From positions 1-38,752 of the forward strand of contig CALXNP010000013.1 in assembly GCA_944389785.1 (NCBI GenBank): a stretch of 38,752 bases of DNA. Direction: 5' to 3'. This DNA comes from an uncultured Anaerobiospirillum sp. Lineage in GTDB: Bacteria > Pseudomonadota > Gammaproteobacteria > Enterobacterales > Succinivibrionaceae. Under the pieces are notes generated by a model, which was not told the DNA's origin, did not search any database, and worked only from the letters and a program-made list of their open reading frames with translations. Positions 8,909 through 17,937 of the stretch are shown here, in pieces. The position numbers and the translations under genes were made by a program. Every line of letters starts with the position of its first letter. Position 1 is the stretch's first letter.

Positions 8909-10234
8909 ATGAACAAAGAATTAAATGGCAAAAAAATAGCTGTAATAGGTTTAGGTGTATCTAATATTTCAGTAATACCTTATTTGCTAGGGCATAATTT
9001 AGCAAAGCTTAGTGTATTTGATACTAGAGTAAATCCACCATTTGTAGAACAATTACCAAGAGGTATTGACTTGCGTTTAGGTGAGTTAAGCTTTGAGGTA
9101 TTAAAAGATTACGACATGTTGGTTGTAAGTCCTGGTCTTAGCATTAATAAAGGAGCAATTTTACAAGCTCGCAAGCATGGTGTACAAGTAGTTGGAGATA
9201 TTGAGCTTTTTGCTAAAGAAGTTAAGGGTAAAGTTATTGGTATTACTGGATCAAATGGCAAATCTACAGTTACAGCTTTAGTAGGCTATATGGCATATAA
9301 AGCAGGTTTAAATGTAGAAGTAGGTGCAAATTTTGGTAATAGCGTTTTTGATATTTTAGATGATAGTGTAGATTTATATGTACTTGAGCTGTCATCTTTT
9401 GAGCTTGAAACCACTTCATCTTTATATTTAGATGCTGCTGTAATTTTAAATGTTTCAGAAGATCATTTAGATAGATATGATGGTAGTTTAGATCTTTATT
9501 CTCAGGCAAAGGCTCGAATCTTTAAAAATTGTAAATATAGAATCTGTAATCGAGATGATGTTAGAACTTTTTATCAAGGTCAATGCTGTGATTTAAATTT
9601 TGGTCTTGATGATAAGAACTATGGCTTAATCCATGAGGATGATACTGTATATTTAGCTAAGAATGGTAAAAAAGTTTTTGATACTAGTAAACTTTTAATT
9701 CAAGGTACACATAATTATTTAAATGCATTAGCTGCTATGGCTTTGTGTGATTGTGTAGGTATCAGTGAAGAGGCTCAAATTAAAGGTTTAGTATCTTTTA
9801 ATGGTTTAGCTCATCGTTGTCAAATGATTAAAAAGATAAAAGGCATTAGTTTTATTAATGACTCAAAAGCTACTAATGTCGCTTCAACAGAAGCTGCTAT
9901 TTGTGGTCTTAAAGATAGCTACAAAAAAGGTATTATTTTATTAGCAGGTGGTCTTGGCAAAGGACAGGATTTTACTCCTTTGAAGAAATATTTAGGCAAG
10001 GAAGTAAGTTTTATGTTCTGTTTTGGCAAAGATGGTAAAGAATTGCACGAATTAAATCAAGACAAGAGTGCATTAGTGTTAAACTTACGTCAAGCTTTAA
10101 ATGAAGCCTATAAAATTGCTAAAGAAGGACAAGTTATTTTATTATCACCAGCATGTGCTTCTTTTGATCAATTTAAAGGTTATGAAGAGCGTGGTCGTGT
10201 TTTTGTAAGTTTAGTAAATTGCTTGGAAGGTTAA
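8909..10234 (+). CDS. murD: UDP-MurNAc-L-Ala:D-glutamate ligase
   Basis: 441 residues (E. coli 438). Adds D-glutamate as the second stem-peptide residue. Seen: an N-terminal nucleotide-binding fold (KIAVIGLGVSN), the ATP loop TGSNGKST at 113-120, LELSSFELETT, LNVSEDHLDRYD, INDSKATN and LSPACASFDQFKGYEERG. The ATG at 8909 is preferred over a TTG at 8903 because AGG ends 8 bases before it, whereas the TTG would sit only 2 bases after it. It follows mraY directly; a 65-base gap to ftsW follows. Confidence 0.96.
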   Translation: MNKELNGKKIAVIGLGVSNISVIPYLLGHNLAKLSVFDTRVNPPFVEQLPRGIDLRLGELSFEVLKDYDMLVVSPGLSINKGAILQARKHGVQVVGDIELFAKEVKGKVIGITGSNGKSTVTALVGYMAYKAGLNVEVGANFGNSVFDILDDSVDLYVLELSSFELETTSSLYLDAAVILNVSEDHLDRYDGSLDLYSQAKARIFKNCKYRICNRDDVRTFYQGQCCDLNFGLDDKNYGLIHEDDTVYLAKNGKKVFDTSKLLIQGTHNYLNALAAMALCDCVGISEEAQIKGLVSFNGLAHRCQMIKKIKGISFINDSKATNVASTEAAICGLKDSYKKGIILLAGGLGKGQDFTPLKKYLGKEVSFMFCFGKDGKELHELNQDKSALVLNLRQALNEAYKIAKEGQVILLSPACASFDQFKGYEERGRVFVSLVNCLEG

Positions 10235-10299
10235 GTATTAATTAGCCTGCTCAACAATATATTTATAACTTAGCAATTAAATTTATACAAAAATAAAAA

Positions 10300-11454
10300 A
10301 TGTTTAATAGAATAAGGCGATATTTATTTACTCCATCTTATGGTTTTGATAGAAGTATTGTATTGGCTACTTTTATTTTATTGATAGTAAGTTTAGTACT
10401 TATTACTTCATCATCAATTATGGAGTCATATACAGAATTTAATGATGAGTTTTTTTATGCTAAAAGACAATTTTTAAATATTGTTGTTGCCTTATTCTTA
10501 GGGGTAATTACATTATCAATACCTACATCATTTTATAAAAATTATAATGTGCATTTATTACTTTTTGCTTTATTTTTAATTTTTTTAGTTCTAGTGATAG
10601 GTATTGAGGTTAATAATGCCAAGCGCTGGATTAAAATAGGTCCTGTAAATATACAGCCTGCTGAAGTATTAAAATTATTTTGGATCTTATATTTTTCTTC
10701 ATATGTGTGCAGAAGAATATATGAGGTGCGTTATCAAAAAAAAGGTTTTTTAAAACCATTTATTTTTATTGTATTAATGGCTTTTGCCTTACTATTACAA
10801 CCTGATTATGGCTCTACTTTTGTAATTACTGTAACTACTTTTGCTATGTTATTTGTAGCAGGAGCAGGTTTGCTTAAATACTTGATTACATTTGTTGCAG
10901 TTGCTATTGTCGGTGCTTTATTAATAGTAGTTGCACCTTATCGTGTTAATCGTGTGATGTCATTTTTAGATCCATGGCAAGATCAATTTGGTGATAGTTA
11001 TCAGCTAACACAATCATTGATGGCTTTTGGACGTGGTGGTATCTTTGGTGAAGGTCTTGGTAATTCTATTCAAAAATTAGGTTATCTACCAGAGGCTCAC
11101 AATGACTTTATTTCGTCTATTTTAGCTGAAGAAATGGGTTTTGTTGGGGTCATGTGTGTAGTTATACTAGAGTTTTTTTTAGTATATAAAGCAGTAAGCT
11201 TATCATTTAAAATTTTACGCCAAAATATTAATTATCAAGCTTTAGTATCTTTTGGTATAGGAGCTTGGTTTTTTTGTCAAACTATAATCAACATTGGTAT
11301 GGCTTCAGGTGCTCTGCCAACTAAAGGTTTAACTTTACCCTTAGTTAGTTATGGCGGCTCATCATTAATTATGAGTATTTGTGCTGTAGCTATTTTATTA
11401 CGTATTGATTATGAGTGGCGTAACCGTATCTTTGGAATTGAAGATGACAGCTAA
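10300..11454 (+). CDS. ftsW: Septal peptidoglycan polymerase FtsW (SEDS family)
   Basis: 384 residues (E. coli 414). A multi-pass inner-membrane glycosyltransferase that polymerises lipid II at the septum with FtsI. Seen: about ten membrane helices, AKRWIKIGPVNIQPAE, the LLQPDYGST segment carrying the conserved acidic residue of SEDS enzymes, GEGLGNSIQKLGYLPEAHNDF, and KGLTLPLVSYGGSS. The cytoplasmic N-terminus is shorter than in E. coli. No clear ribosome binding site precedes the ATG; the 65 bases before it are A/T-rich. It overlaps murG by 11 bases. Confidence 0.95.
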   Translation: MFNRIRRYLFTPSYGFDRSIVLATFILLIVSLVLITSSSIMESYTEFNDEFFYAKRQFLNIVVALFLGVITLSIPTSFYKNYNVHLLLFALFLIFLVLVIGIEVNNAKRWIKIGPVNIQPAEVLKLFWILYFSSYVCRRIYEVRYQKKGFLKPFIFIVLMAFALLLQPDYGSTFVITVTTFAMLFVAGAGLLKYLITFVAVAIVGALLIVVAPYRVNRVMSFLDPWQDQFGDSYQLTQSLMAFGRGGIFGEGLGNSIQKLGYLPEAHNDFISSILAEEMGFVGVMCVVILEFFLVYKAVSLSFKILRQNINYQALVSFGIGAWFFCQTIINIGMASGALPTKGLTLPLVSYGGSSLIMSICAVAILLRIDYEWRNRIFGIEDDS

Positions 11455-12508
11455 AAATATTTTAATTATGGCAGGTGGCACTGGTGGTCATATTTTTCCT
11501 GCTTTAGCTATTGCTAAACAATTAAAGCAAGAAGGACATAACATATTATGGTTAGGTACTTATGGTAGATTAGATGAAGTTTTAGTACCAAAACATGGTT
11601 TTGATATAGCCTTTATTGATGTTAAAGGTATAAGAGGCAATGGTTTAAAACGCAAGTTAATTGCTCCTTTTATGATAACTAAAGCTCTTTTGCAATCTTT
11701 AAAAATTATCAATAAATTTAAGCCAGATGTAGTTGTTGGTATGGGTGGCTATGCTTCAGGCCCAGGTGGACTTGCTGCTTTTTTAAAGGGTATTCCTCTT
11801 ATTTTACATGAGCAAAATGCAACTGCAGGACTTACTAACAGACTATTATTTAAACTTGCTTCAAAGGTTTTATTAGGCTTTGAGGGAGCTTTTAGTGGTA
11901 ATAAGGTTAGTGTTGTAGGTAATCCTGTACGTGCTGAAATTATTGCACTAAATGGCAGACCTTGTACTGCTACGCAAGAAAGTAAATTAAAAATTTTAAT
12001 TGTAGGTGGTTCACTTGGAGCAGTGGCCTTAAATGAAAAAATACCTGCTACTTTAACTAAATTTGCAGATAAAATTGAAGTTTTACATCAATGCGGTAAG
12101 GGTAATAGCCAAAAGGTTAGTGCTCTATACAAGGATGCTCAATTTAAGGTGCAAGTTAGTGATTTTATTGATGATATGGCTAAAGCTTATAGTGAAACAC
12201 ATCTTGTTATTTGCCGTGCTGGAGCTTTGACAGTAAGTGAAACTATTTGTGCTAATGTGCCAGCTATTTTTATTCCACTACCAAGTGCAGTTGATGACCA
12301 TCAAACTAAAAATGCTAAATTTGCTGTAGATAGAGGTGGAGCTTTGTTGATTGCTCAAAAAGATCTATCAGGTAATTATTTATATGAGGCAATTGATGAT
12401 TTGCTTGAGCATAGAGAAAAACTCTGTGCTATGCAAAAAAGCATGCATGATATGGCTAAGATTGATTCAACTAGCACAGTTGTAGATATAATCAAGAGTT
12501 ATTTTTAA
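11444..12508 (+). CDS. murG: Lipid II synthase: UDP-GlcNAc transferase MurG
   Basis: 354 residues (E. coli 355). Adds GlcNAc to lipid I to form lipid II on the inner face of the membrane. Seen: the glycine loop MAGGTGGHIFPALA at the N-terminus, GMGGYASGPGG, HEQNATAGLTNR, the second-domain GGSLGA loop, and ICRAGALTVSE with the IPLPSAVDDHQTKNA sugar-nucleotide region. The ATG at 11444 gives the family N-terminus (MTAKNILIMAGG) and has GGA about 8 bases upstream; earlier in-frame starts lie within ftsW and lack support. It overlaps ftsW by 11 bases and abuts murC. Confidence 0.96.
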   Translation: MTAKNILIMAGGTGGHIFPALAIAKQLKQEGHNILWLGTYGRLDEVLVPKHGFDIAFIDVKGIRGNGLKRKLIAPFMITKALLQSLKIINKFKPDVVVGMGGYASGPGGLAAFLKGIPLILHEQNATAGLTNRLLFKLASKVLLGFEGAFSGNKVSVVGNPVRAEIIALNGRPCTATQESKLKILIVGGSLGAVALNEKIPATLTKFADKIEVLHQCGKGNSQKVSALYKDAQFKVQVSDFIDDMAKAYSETHLVICRAGALTVSETICANVPAIFIPLPSAVDDHQTKNAKFAVDRGGALLIAQKDLSGNYLYEAIDDLLEHREKLCAMQKSMHDMAKIDSTSTVVDIIKSYF

Positions 12509-13948
12509 ATGGAAAATCAAGTATATAAAAATAAAACTATACCACATATGCATAAGGTGCGTTCTATTCATTTTGTAGGCATAGGCGGTGCCGGTATGTG
12601 TGGTATTGCTGAGGTTTTAGCTAACGAAGGCTATAAAGTTACAGGCTCTGATATTAAAGCAAGTAAGGTTACAAAAAGATTACAGTCTTTAGGTATTGAA
12701 GTTTTTATTGGTCATAATAAAGATAATGTTAAAGACTCAAGTGTAGTAGTAGTATCATCAGCTATCGATACTAAAAATTGTGAAATACAAGAGGCTAAGC
12801 TTAGACGTATTCCTGTAGTAAGACGAGCTGAAATGTTAGGCGAGCTGATGCGTTATCGCTATGGTATAGCTGTTGCTGGAACTCATGGTAAAACAACAAC
12901 AACAAGTTTAATTGCTTCAATTTTTGCTAAAGCTAATAAAGATCCTACTTTTATTATAGGTGGTTTACTCAATAGTGCAGGTACTAATGCAAAGCTAGGT
13001 TCATCATCATATCTAATTGCAGAAGCAGATGAGTCAGATGCTTCATTTTTGCATTTACAGCCTATGATGACAGTGGTAACTAATATAGATGCAGATCATT
13101 TAGATACTTATCAAGGTGATTTTAGTAAACTTGAAGATACATTTATTGAGTTTTTACATAATCTGCCCTTTTATGGTGTAGCTGTAGTTTGCTTAGACTG
13201 CCCTGTAATAGAAAAAATCTTACCACGTATTAGCAGAACTGTTATTACTTATGGTACTAACCCTAAGGCCGATTTTGTTGTTTATGATTACAAGCCTCAT
13301 GAAAATAACTCAAGTTTTAAAGTTAAAACAAAAAAGGGGCAGATTTTAGATGTTAAGTTATCTCTTCTTGGTTTGCATATGGCTAAAAATGCCACAGCAG
13401 CTATAGCTTGTGCTTTAGAAGAAGGTATTGATACTAAGTATATTCTTGAAGCTTTAGCAAGTTTTGAAGGTGTCGGACGACGCTTTACTAGTTATGGTAG
13501 ATTTTTATGCAATCAAAAATCTATTTCAATAGTAGATGATTATGGACATCATCCATCAGAAATTAAAGCTACTATTGAAGCTATACGTCAAGCTTGGCCA
13601 CAAAGACGTATTGTTATGATTTTTCAACCTCATCGTTACAGCAGAACACGTGATCTTTATGAGGATTTTGTACATGTACTACAACAAGTTGATGTTCTAC
13701 TTCTGCTTGAGGTGTATAGTGCAGGTGAAGATCCTATTGTAGGTATTGATTCTAAGCACTTATGTCATTCTATTCGTACCTTAGGTAAAATAGAGCCTCA
13801 CTATGTAGCTTCAACATCTGAAGTACAAAAATTATTAGAGCAGCTTGTTTTAGATAATGATATTGTTTTAACTCAAGGTGCTGGTGATGTAGTAAATATA
13901 GCAAAAGATCTATCTTTAAATTTAATTAAAGACGGTAATTTTATTTAA
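12509..13948 (+). CDS. murC: UDP-N-acetylmuramate:L-alanine ligase
   Basis: 479 residues (E. coli 491). Adds the first stem-peptide residue, L-alanine. Seen: [17 protein letters not shown] for UDP-MurNAc binding, the ATP loop GTHGKTTT at 124-131, [24 protein letters not shown], and the C-terminal [13 protein letters not shown] and [11 protein letters not shown] boxes. The ATG touches the stop codon of murG. A second in-frame ATG at 12548 is possible but would trim a plausible N-terminus. ftsQ follows after 32 bases; the usual ddlB gene between them is missing. Confidence 0.97.
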   Translation: MENQVYKNKTIPHMHKVRSIHFVGIGGAGMCGIAEVLANEGYKVTGSDIKASKVTKRLQSLGIEVFIGHNKDNVKDSSVVVVSSAIDTKNCEIQEAKLRRIPVVRRAEMLGELMRYRYGIAVAGTHGKTTTTSLIASIFAKANKDPTFIIGGLLNSAGTNAKLGSSSYLIAEADESDASFLHLQPMMTVVTNIDADHLDTYQGDFSKLEDTFIEFLHNLPFYGVAVVCLDCPVIEKILPRISRTVITYGTNPKADFVVYDYKPHENNSSFKVKTKKGQILDVKLSLLGLHMAKNATAAIACALEEGIDTKYILEALASFEGVGRRFTSYGRFLCNQKSISIVDDYGHHPSEIKATIEAIRQAWPQRRIVMIFQPHRYSRTRDLYEDFVHVLQQVDVLLLLEVYSAGEDPIVGIDSKHLCHSIRTLGKIEPHYVASTSEVQKLLEQLVLDNDIVLTQGAGDVVNIAKDLSLNLIKDGNFI

Positions 13949-13980
13949 ATTGAGACTTAAAATTAATTAAAGGTTAAGTT

Positions 13981-14742
13981 ATGAATAAAGCTTTTGTGAG
14001 ACGCTCAAGTATTGGTATATCACGAGGTAGGTATCTATTATCCGCTTTATTCTTACTTATAGTTATCATTTTAAGTTTTAGTTTATATGATTATTTTAAA
14101 GATCAAATAGTAAAAGATAGTAGCTTTCCTACTCGTGCTGTACAGATCAAAGGTAAATTAGTACATGTAACTAAAAAAGAAATAGCAGATGTGATAGGAT
14201 TATTAGCAGGTAATGAAAATATCGCTACTTTAGATTTAAATAAAGTTCACAATGCACTGTTGCAAATAGCTTGGGTTGATAAGGTTTTTGTACAAAAACA
14301 ATTACCTGACACTATAGTTGTAACAGTAAAAGAGCATGTAGCTTCTGCTTTATGGTGTAATGATGGTTTGTATGACGCAACAGCAAAGCAGGTCTTTTAT
14401 CCTAATATGAACAACTTTAAGCAATCATTAGTGCGTTTATCTGCTACACATGATGATCTAGCACCTGAGGTGTATAATCATGCAGTAAGCTTTTTACCTT
14501 TATTACGAAGTGCTAATTTGCAAATGATAGCTTTAGAACTAGATAGTATTAGAACTTTACGCTTAACTTTAAGTAATAAAGTAGTAATAGTTCTTGGTCG
14601 TGATGATGACAATGGTCTAGTGTTAAGACGCTTAAATAATTTTTTAGCTGTGTATAAAGCAGGTAAATTTAATTTTGATAATGTAAATTATGTTGATTTA
14701 CGTTACGATGTTGGCTTTGCCGTAGGTATGCACACTAAATAG
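13981..14742 (+). CDS. ftsQ: Cell division protein FtsQ
   Basis: 253 residues (E. coli 276). A bitopic divisome protein that binds FtsB/FtsL. Seen: a short basic cytoplasmic N-terminus, one membrane helix near residues 19-40 (LLSALFLLIVIILSFSLYDY), then a POTRA domain starting FPTRAVQIKGKLVHV with IATLDLNKV and AWVDKVFVQKQLPDTI, and the FtsQ domain (LWCNDGLYDATAKQVFYP, NYVDLRYDVGFAV). AAAGG lies upstream of the ATG. It sits in the classic place before ftsA. Confidence 0.95.
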   Translation: MNKAFVRRSSIGISRGRYLLSALFLLIVIILSFSLYDYFKDQIVKDSSFPTRAVQIKGKLVHVTKKEIADVIGLLAGNENIATLDLNKVHNALLQIAWVDKVFVQKQLPDTIVVTVKEHVASALWCNDGLYDATAKQVFYPNMNNFKQSLVRLSATHDDLAPEVYNHAVSFLPLLRSANLQMIALELDSIRTLRLTLSNKVVIVLGRDDDNGLVLRRLNNFLAVYKAGKFNFDNVNYVDLRYDVGFAVGMHTK

Positions 14743-14774
14743 TTATACCAAATTTGGAGCTGTTTTTATTTTAT

Positions 14775-16118
14775 ATGTTAATGTCTATTAAAAAAACTCA
14801 AAATGTCAGCAGTAAAAAAGATAATAGCAATTTAATTGTTGCTATTGATATGGGTACATCTCGTTTGCGTATTTTAGCTGCAAATGTTAGTGCAGAAGGC
14901 CATGTTAATGTTATTGGTTTTTTAGAAGGTCCTTCAGCTGGTATCTCAAATGGTGCTGTTTCTGATCTATCATTATTATCTAATGCTCTAACAACTTTAG
15001 TGCAAAACTTTGAAACAGAGTTTAACATTAACTTAGAGAGGCTAGTTATAGGCATAGCAGGACGTCATATAGAATCACGAAATGAGCACGGTACAACAAC
15101 AGTTTTATCTCGCACAGTTACAGCTTTAGATAGAGATAAGGCTATTGAAAGTGCTAAATCTGTGCGTTTAACTGAAGGCTCACACATTATTCATGTTATA
15201 CCTCAAAATTATGAGATAGATAGCTCAACTGACATCTCAAATCCTATAGGTTTATATGCTATGCGTCTAGATGTACGTGTGCATTTAATTAGCTGTAATC
15301 GTGATCAAGAAAATAATTTTCGATCATCGATTGATAGATTATCACCTAATTGTAAAGTAGATAGTGTTATTTACAATGGTCTTGCAGCATCGCATGCTGT
15401 ATTAACAGAGTCTGAAAAAGAAATAGGTGTATGCTTAGTTGATATTGGTGCAGGTACTATTAATGTTGCTGTTTATGATAATAAGCAACTTATTATTACC
15501 TTTGGTATCAATCGAGGAGGGGATGCTATTACTCGTGCTATTGCCTCATTTTATGGTATACCTCTTAATATTGCAGAACAATTAAAAATAGCATATGGTA
15601 CAGCTCATACTGATTTGCTTACTGAAGAAGAGCGTAATATGCAAGTTAGTGTACCTGTTAATACAGGTGATGGTACACAAGAAACTTATACTATAAGTGT
15701 TTTGCAATTAGCTTCTACTATTTCATATGTATTGTTAGATTTAATGCGCTCAATATCCGATAGAATAGAGCATATTAGTCGAGAAATGAATAAGGGCTTT
15801 TTATTAGGTGCAGGATTTGTGCTTACAGGTGGTGTAGCACAAACAAGAGGTATAGATATTGTAGCTTCACATTATTTAGTACCAAATAACTATAAAAATG
15901 ACGGCACTATACGTCCTGTAAAGGTTAAAATTGGAGTACCACGCTCTACTAGTGGTTCTGATATGGTTAATACTCCTGATAAGGCTGTAATAGTAGGTTT
16001 GGCACGTTTTGCTAATCAAGAATACTGCCAAGAAAAAGAAAGTTTAATTGGCGATGATAGCAATAAAGTTAAAAGTGTTGTCAGAAAAATTAAAGATTGG
16101 TTCTCAAAAGAGTTTTAA
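14775..16118 (+). CDS. ftsA: Cell division protein FtsA
   Basis: About 447 residues (E. coli 420). An actin-like ATPase that tethers FtsZ to the membrane. Seen: LIVAIDMGTSRLRIL (phosphate 1), the 1C domain with VIGIAGRHIESRNEHG, VDIGAGTINVAVYD (phosphate 2), LLGAGFVLTGGVAQTRGID, and a C-terminal amphipathic helix (SVVRKIKDWFSKEF) that matches the membrane-targeting tail. The start is uncertain. Candidates are ATG 14775 or ATG 14781; the only ribosome binding site, GGAG at 14756-14759, is 15 or 21 bases away, and an in-frame TTG at 14754 overlaps it. Confidence 0.95.
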   Translation: MLMSIKKTQNVSSKKDNSNLIVAIDMGTSRLRILAANVSAEGHVNVIGFLEGPSAGISNGAVSDLSLLSNALTTLVQNFETEFNINLERLVIGIAGRHIESRNEHGTTTVLSRTVTALDRDKAIESAKSVRLTEGSHIIHVIPQNYEIDSSTDISNPIGLYAMRLDVRVHLISCNRDQENNFRSSIDRLSPNCKVDSVIYNGLAASHAVLTESEKEIGVCLVDIGAGTINVAVYDNKQLIITFGINRGGDAITRAIASFYGIPLNIAEQLKIAYGTAHTDLLTEEERNMQVSVPVNTGDGTQETYTISVLQLASTISYVLLDLMRSISDRIEHISREMNKGFLLGAGFVLTGGVAQTRGIDIVASHYLVPNNYKNDGTIRPVKVKIGVPRSTSGSDMVNTPDKAVIVGLARFANQEYCQEKESLIGDDSNKVKSVVRKIKDWFSKEF

Positions 16119-16159
16119 TTGTTATTTATGCGACATTAATAGCTTTATTTTAAAAGCGC

Positions 16160-16178
16160 ATATGATATATAATCATAT
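16160..16178 (+). promoter_or_regulatory. Dyad containing a TATAAT box before ftsZ
   Basis: Seven-base arms ATATGAT and ATCATAT flank a 5-base centre, about 34 bases before the ftsZ start. A perfect TATAAT (16168-16173) lies inside it. The best -35 with 17-base spacing is TTATTT (16145-16150), which is weak. It may be an ftsZ-proximal promoter whose -10 is covered by a dimeric regulator. This is seen as sequence only; function is inferred. Confidence 0.45.
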
Positions 16179-16211
16179 ACAATTCTCAAATGTAATAAGC
16201 GAGTTATAAAG

Positions 16212-17579
16212 ATGAGTGATTATCATGTTGAACCGGTAGCTAGTTCCGATATTACTAGCACAAATCAAAAAACAGACAATGGTCTTGTACCAAATAATTG
16301 CCGTATTAGAGTTGTCGGTGTTGGTGGCGGCGGTGGTAATGCTTTACAACACATGATTAATCAAAGTCTTCAAGGTGTTGAATTTATCGCTGTTAATACA
16401 GACTCTCAAGCATTATCTAAATCAACTGCTGACTTAAAGATTCAAATTGGTGCTAAGCTTACTAATGGTTTAGGTGCAGGTTGTGATCCAAACAAAGGCA
16501 GACGTGCTGCTGAAGAGAGTATGGATATCATTAAAGAGTGCCTAAAGAATACTGATCTTGTCTTTATTACTGCTGGTATGGGTGGTGGTACTGGTACTGG
16601 TGCAACACCTGTAATTGCTGAAATTGCTAAAGAAGCTACTATTAACAAAGAAAAAGATGACAAGGCTTTAATTGTAGCTGTAGTAACTAAGCCATTTAAA
16701 TTTGAAGGCAAGCGCCATATGGTAAATGCTGAGGCTGGTATTACTGAGTTATCTAAGCATGTTGACTCTTTAATTGTTATTGATAATGATAAGCTTTTGA
16801 AGAACTTAGGTGCTAATGTTTCAATTATTAATGCCTTTAATGAAGCAAATGATGTATTGTTAAATGCTGTTAAGGGTATTACTAATGCTATTACCTTACC
16901 TGCTTATATTAATGTTGATTTTAATGACGTTAAGGCTATTATGCGCGGTAAGGGTCACGCTATGATTGGTACTGGTATGGGGCAAGGTGCTAATTTCGTG
17001 GAAGATGCTGTACAAAGAGCTATTCACTCTCCACTTATTGAGCAAGTTGATATTAAGTCAGCATCAGGTCTTTTGGTTCATACTATTGTTAATCCAAACT
17101 TCCCAATTAATAAGTGGGAGGAGATTAATACTGAAGTTCAAAGCTATGCCGATGAAAATGCTGATTGTAAGGTTGGTTTATACTTTGATGAGAGCTTTAG
17201 TGAAGATCAAATTGCTGTTACTGTATTGATTACAGGTATTTCAGCATCTGATGCTCCAAATGCAGAAAGCCCAGCAGCTGTTGCTCGTGCTAAAGCTTCA
17301 ATTCGTCGTAATGAAGCCATTTCCAATGCTCACCAAGCTCAAGGCGGCTTTTTCAAGTTTTCTCAGCAAGGCGGCACTGCTATGCGTGACAACTTCATTC
17401 AAAACAATGATGGCCGTCAGTATGGTCTAGGTGAATCTATTGCTCCAACACAAGTATTTGATGGGGTAAATAAGGTAACTGATCCAATGGAATTACCTAT
17501 GGGTCGTGATAGTATGGGTGCACCTGATACTAATGAATTATGGGAAGTTCCACCTATTTTAAGAAATAAAGCAGATTAA
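16212..17579 (+). CDS. ftsZ: Cell division GTPase FtsZ
   Basis: 455 residues (E. coli 383). The tubulin-like GTPase that forms the Z-ring. Seen: VVGVGGGGGNAL, VNTDSQAL, the tubulin signature GGGTGTG at 124-130, FNEANDVL with the T7-loop region, and the C-terminal binding peptide LWEVPPILRNKAD, which matches the site for FtsA/ZipA. The extra length lies mainly in the Gln/Gly/Asn-rich linker after about residue 335. Codons are richer in G/C than in the neighbouring mur genes, as expected for strong expression. A gap of 93 bases with a possible own promoter separates it from ftsA, and a strong terminator follows. Confidence 0.98.
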   Translation: MSDYHVEPVASSDITSTNQKTDNGLVPNNCRIRVVGVGGGGGNALQHMINQSLQGVEFIAVNTDSQALSKSTADLKIQIGAKLTNGLGAGCDPNKGRRAAEESMDIIKECLKNTDLVFITAGMGGGTGTGATPVIAEIAKEATINKEKDDKALIVAVVTKPFKFEGKRHMVNAEAGITELSKHVDSLIVIDNDKLLKNLGANVSIINAFNEANDVLLNAVKGITNAITLPAYINVDFNDVKAIMRGKGHAMIGTGMGQGANFVEDAVQRAIHSPLIEQVDIKSASGLLVHTIVNPNFPINKWEEINTEVQSYADENADCKVGLYFDESFSEDQIAVTVLITGISASDAPNAESPAAVARAKASIRRNEAISNAHQAQGGFFKFSQQGGTAMRDNFIQNNDGRQYGLGESIAPTQVFDGVNKVTDPMELPMGRDSMGAPDTNELWEVPPILRNKAD

Positions 17580-17617
17580 CAAATAGTTATTTGTTATAAC
17601 TTTGCTTATCCTTACTT

Positions 17618-17656
17618 AAAACTTACCATCTGAAAATTGCAGATGGTAAGTTTTTT
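17618..17656 (+). terminator. Intrinsic terminator after ftsZ
   Basis: A perfect 13-bp stem (17620-17632 with 17640-17652), a 7-base loop and six T residues ending at 17656. It closes the dcw operon and separates lpxC transcription. AAAA lies before the stem, so it could also act on the other strand. Confidence 0.9.
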
Positions 17657-17753
17657 CATATATAAATAGCAAAAATGTGTGTAAGTTATTTATTATAAGT
17701 AGTAGACGATTTTAATATTAGCAAGCAAGCTGCTTTAAAGATGTAGCTTAGTT

Positions 17754-17776
17754 GTAAAGTATTACTTTACTTTTTT
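17754..17776 (+). terminator. Short hairpin with T-run upstream of lpxC
   Basis: A 7-bp stem GTAAAGT/ACTTTAC with a 3-base loop, followed directly by six T residues. Only two of the pairs are G-C, so it would be a weak terminator. It could back up the ftsZ terminator or end a small RNA made from 17657-17776. Confidence 0.4.
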
Positions 17777-17822
17777 ATGATTATTCCTGTGCTTAAGTGA
17801 GATAAAATTATATTTTTTTCAT

Positions 17823-17864
17823 TTGATCTTGATCAAAGTTTATAAACGTGATAACTTCAATAAT
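17823..17864 (+). promoter_or_regulatory. FNR-type box and -10 for the lpxC-ampD-acnB transcript
   Basis: TTGAT-CTTG-ATCAA at 17823-17836 is an exact match to the FNR/ANR consensus TTGAT-N4-ATCAA, and the flanking bases extend the symmetry (TTTGATC/GATCAAA). AATAAT at 17859-17864 (5 of 6 to TATAAT) would put the start near 17871 and the box centre about 41.5 bases upstream, the standard position for FNR activation. This suggests that oxygen controls the operon. Confidence 0.6.
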
Positions 17865-17937
17865 ATATATCTAAATTTCTAATATTAGCATTTAGACTAT
17901 AAGTAGAGATTAACTGTGTTATTAAAGGATGATGTCA

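Larger units (their letters stand above)
17657..17937 (+). other. Intergenic region between the ftsZ terminator and lpxC
   Basis: No gene is seen. It contains a hairpin AAGCTGC...GTAGCTT (about 17727-17750), a second terminator-like hairpin (17754-17776), an FNR-type box with a well-placed -10 (17823-17864) and the lpxC ribosome binding site. The two hairpins ending in a T-run could be the 3' part of a small RNA, but no good promoter for one is visible. Confidence 0.5.

Noticed and set aside
9270-9509. 79-codon frame antisense to murD
   Set aside because: Shadow of a conserved murD region; Leu/His/Gln-rich and without family features.
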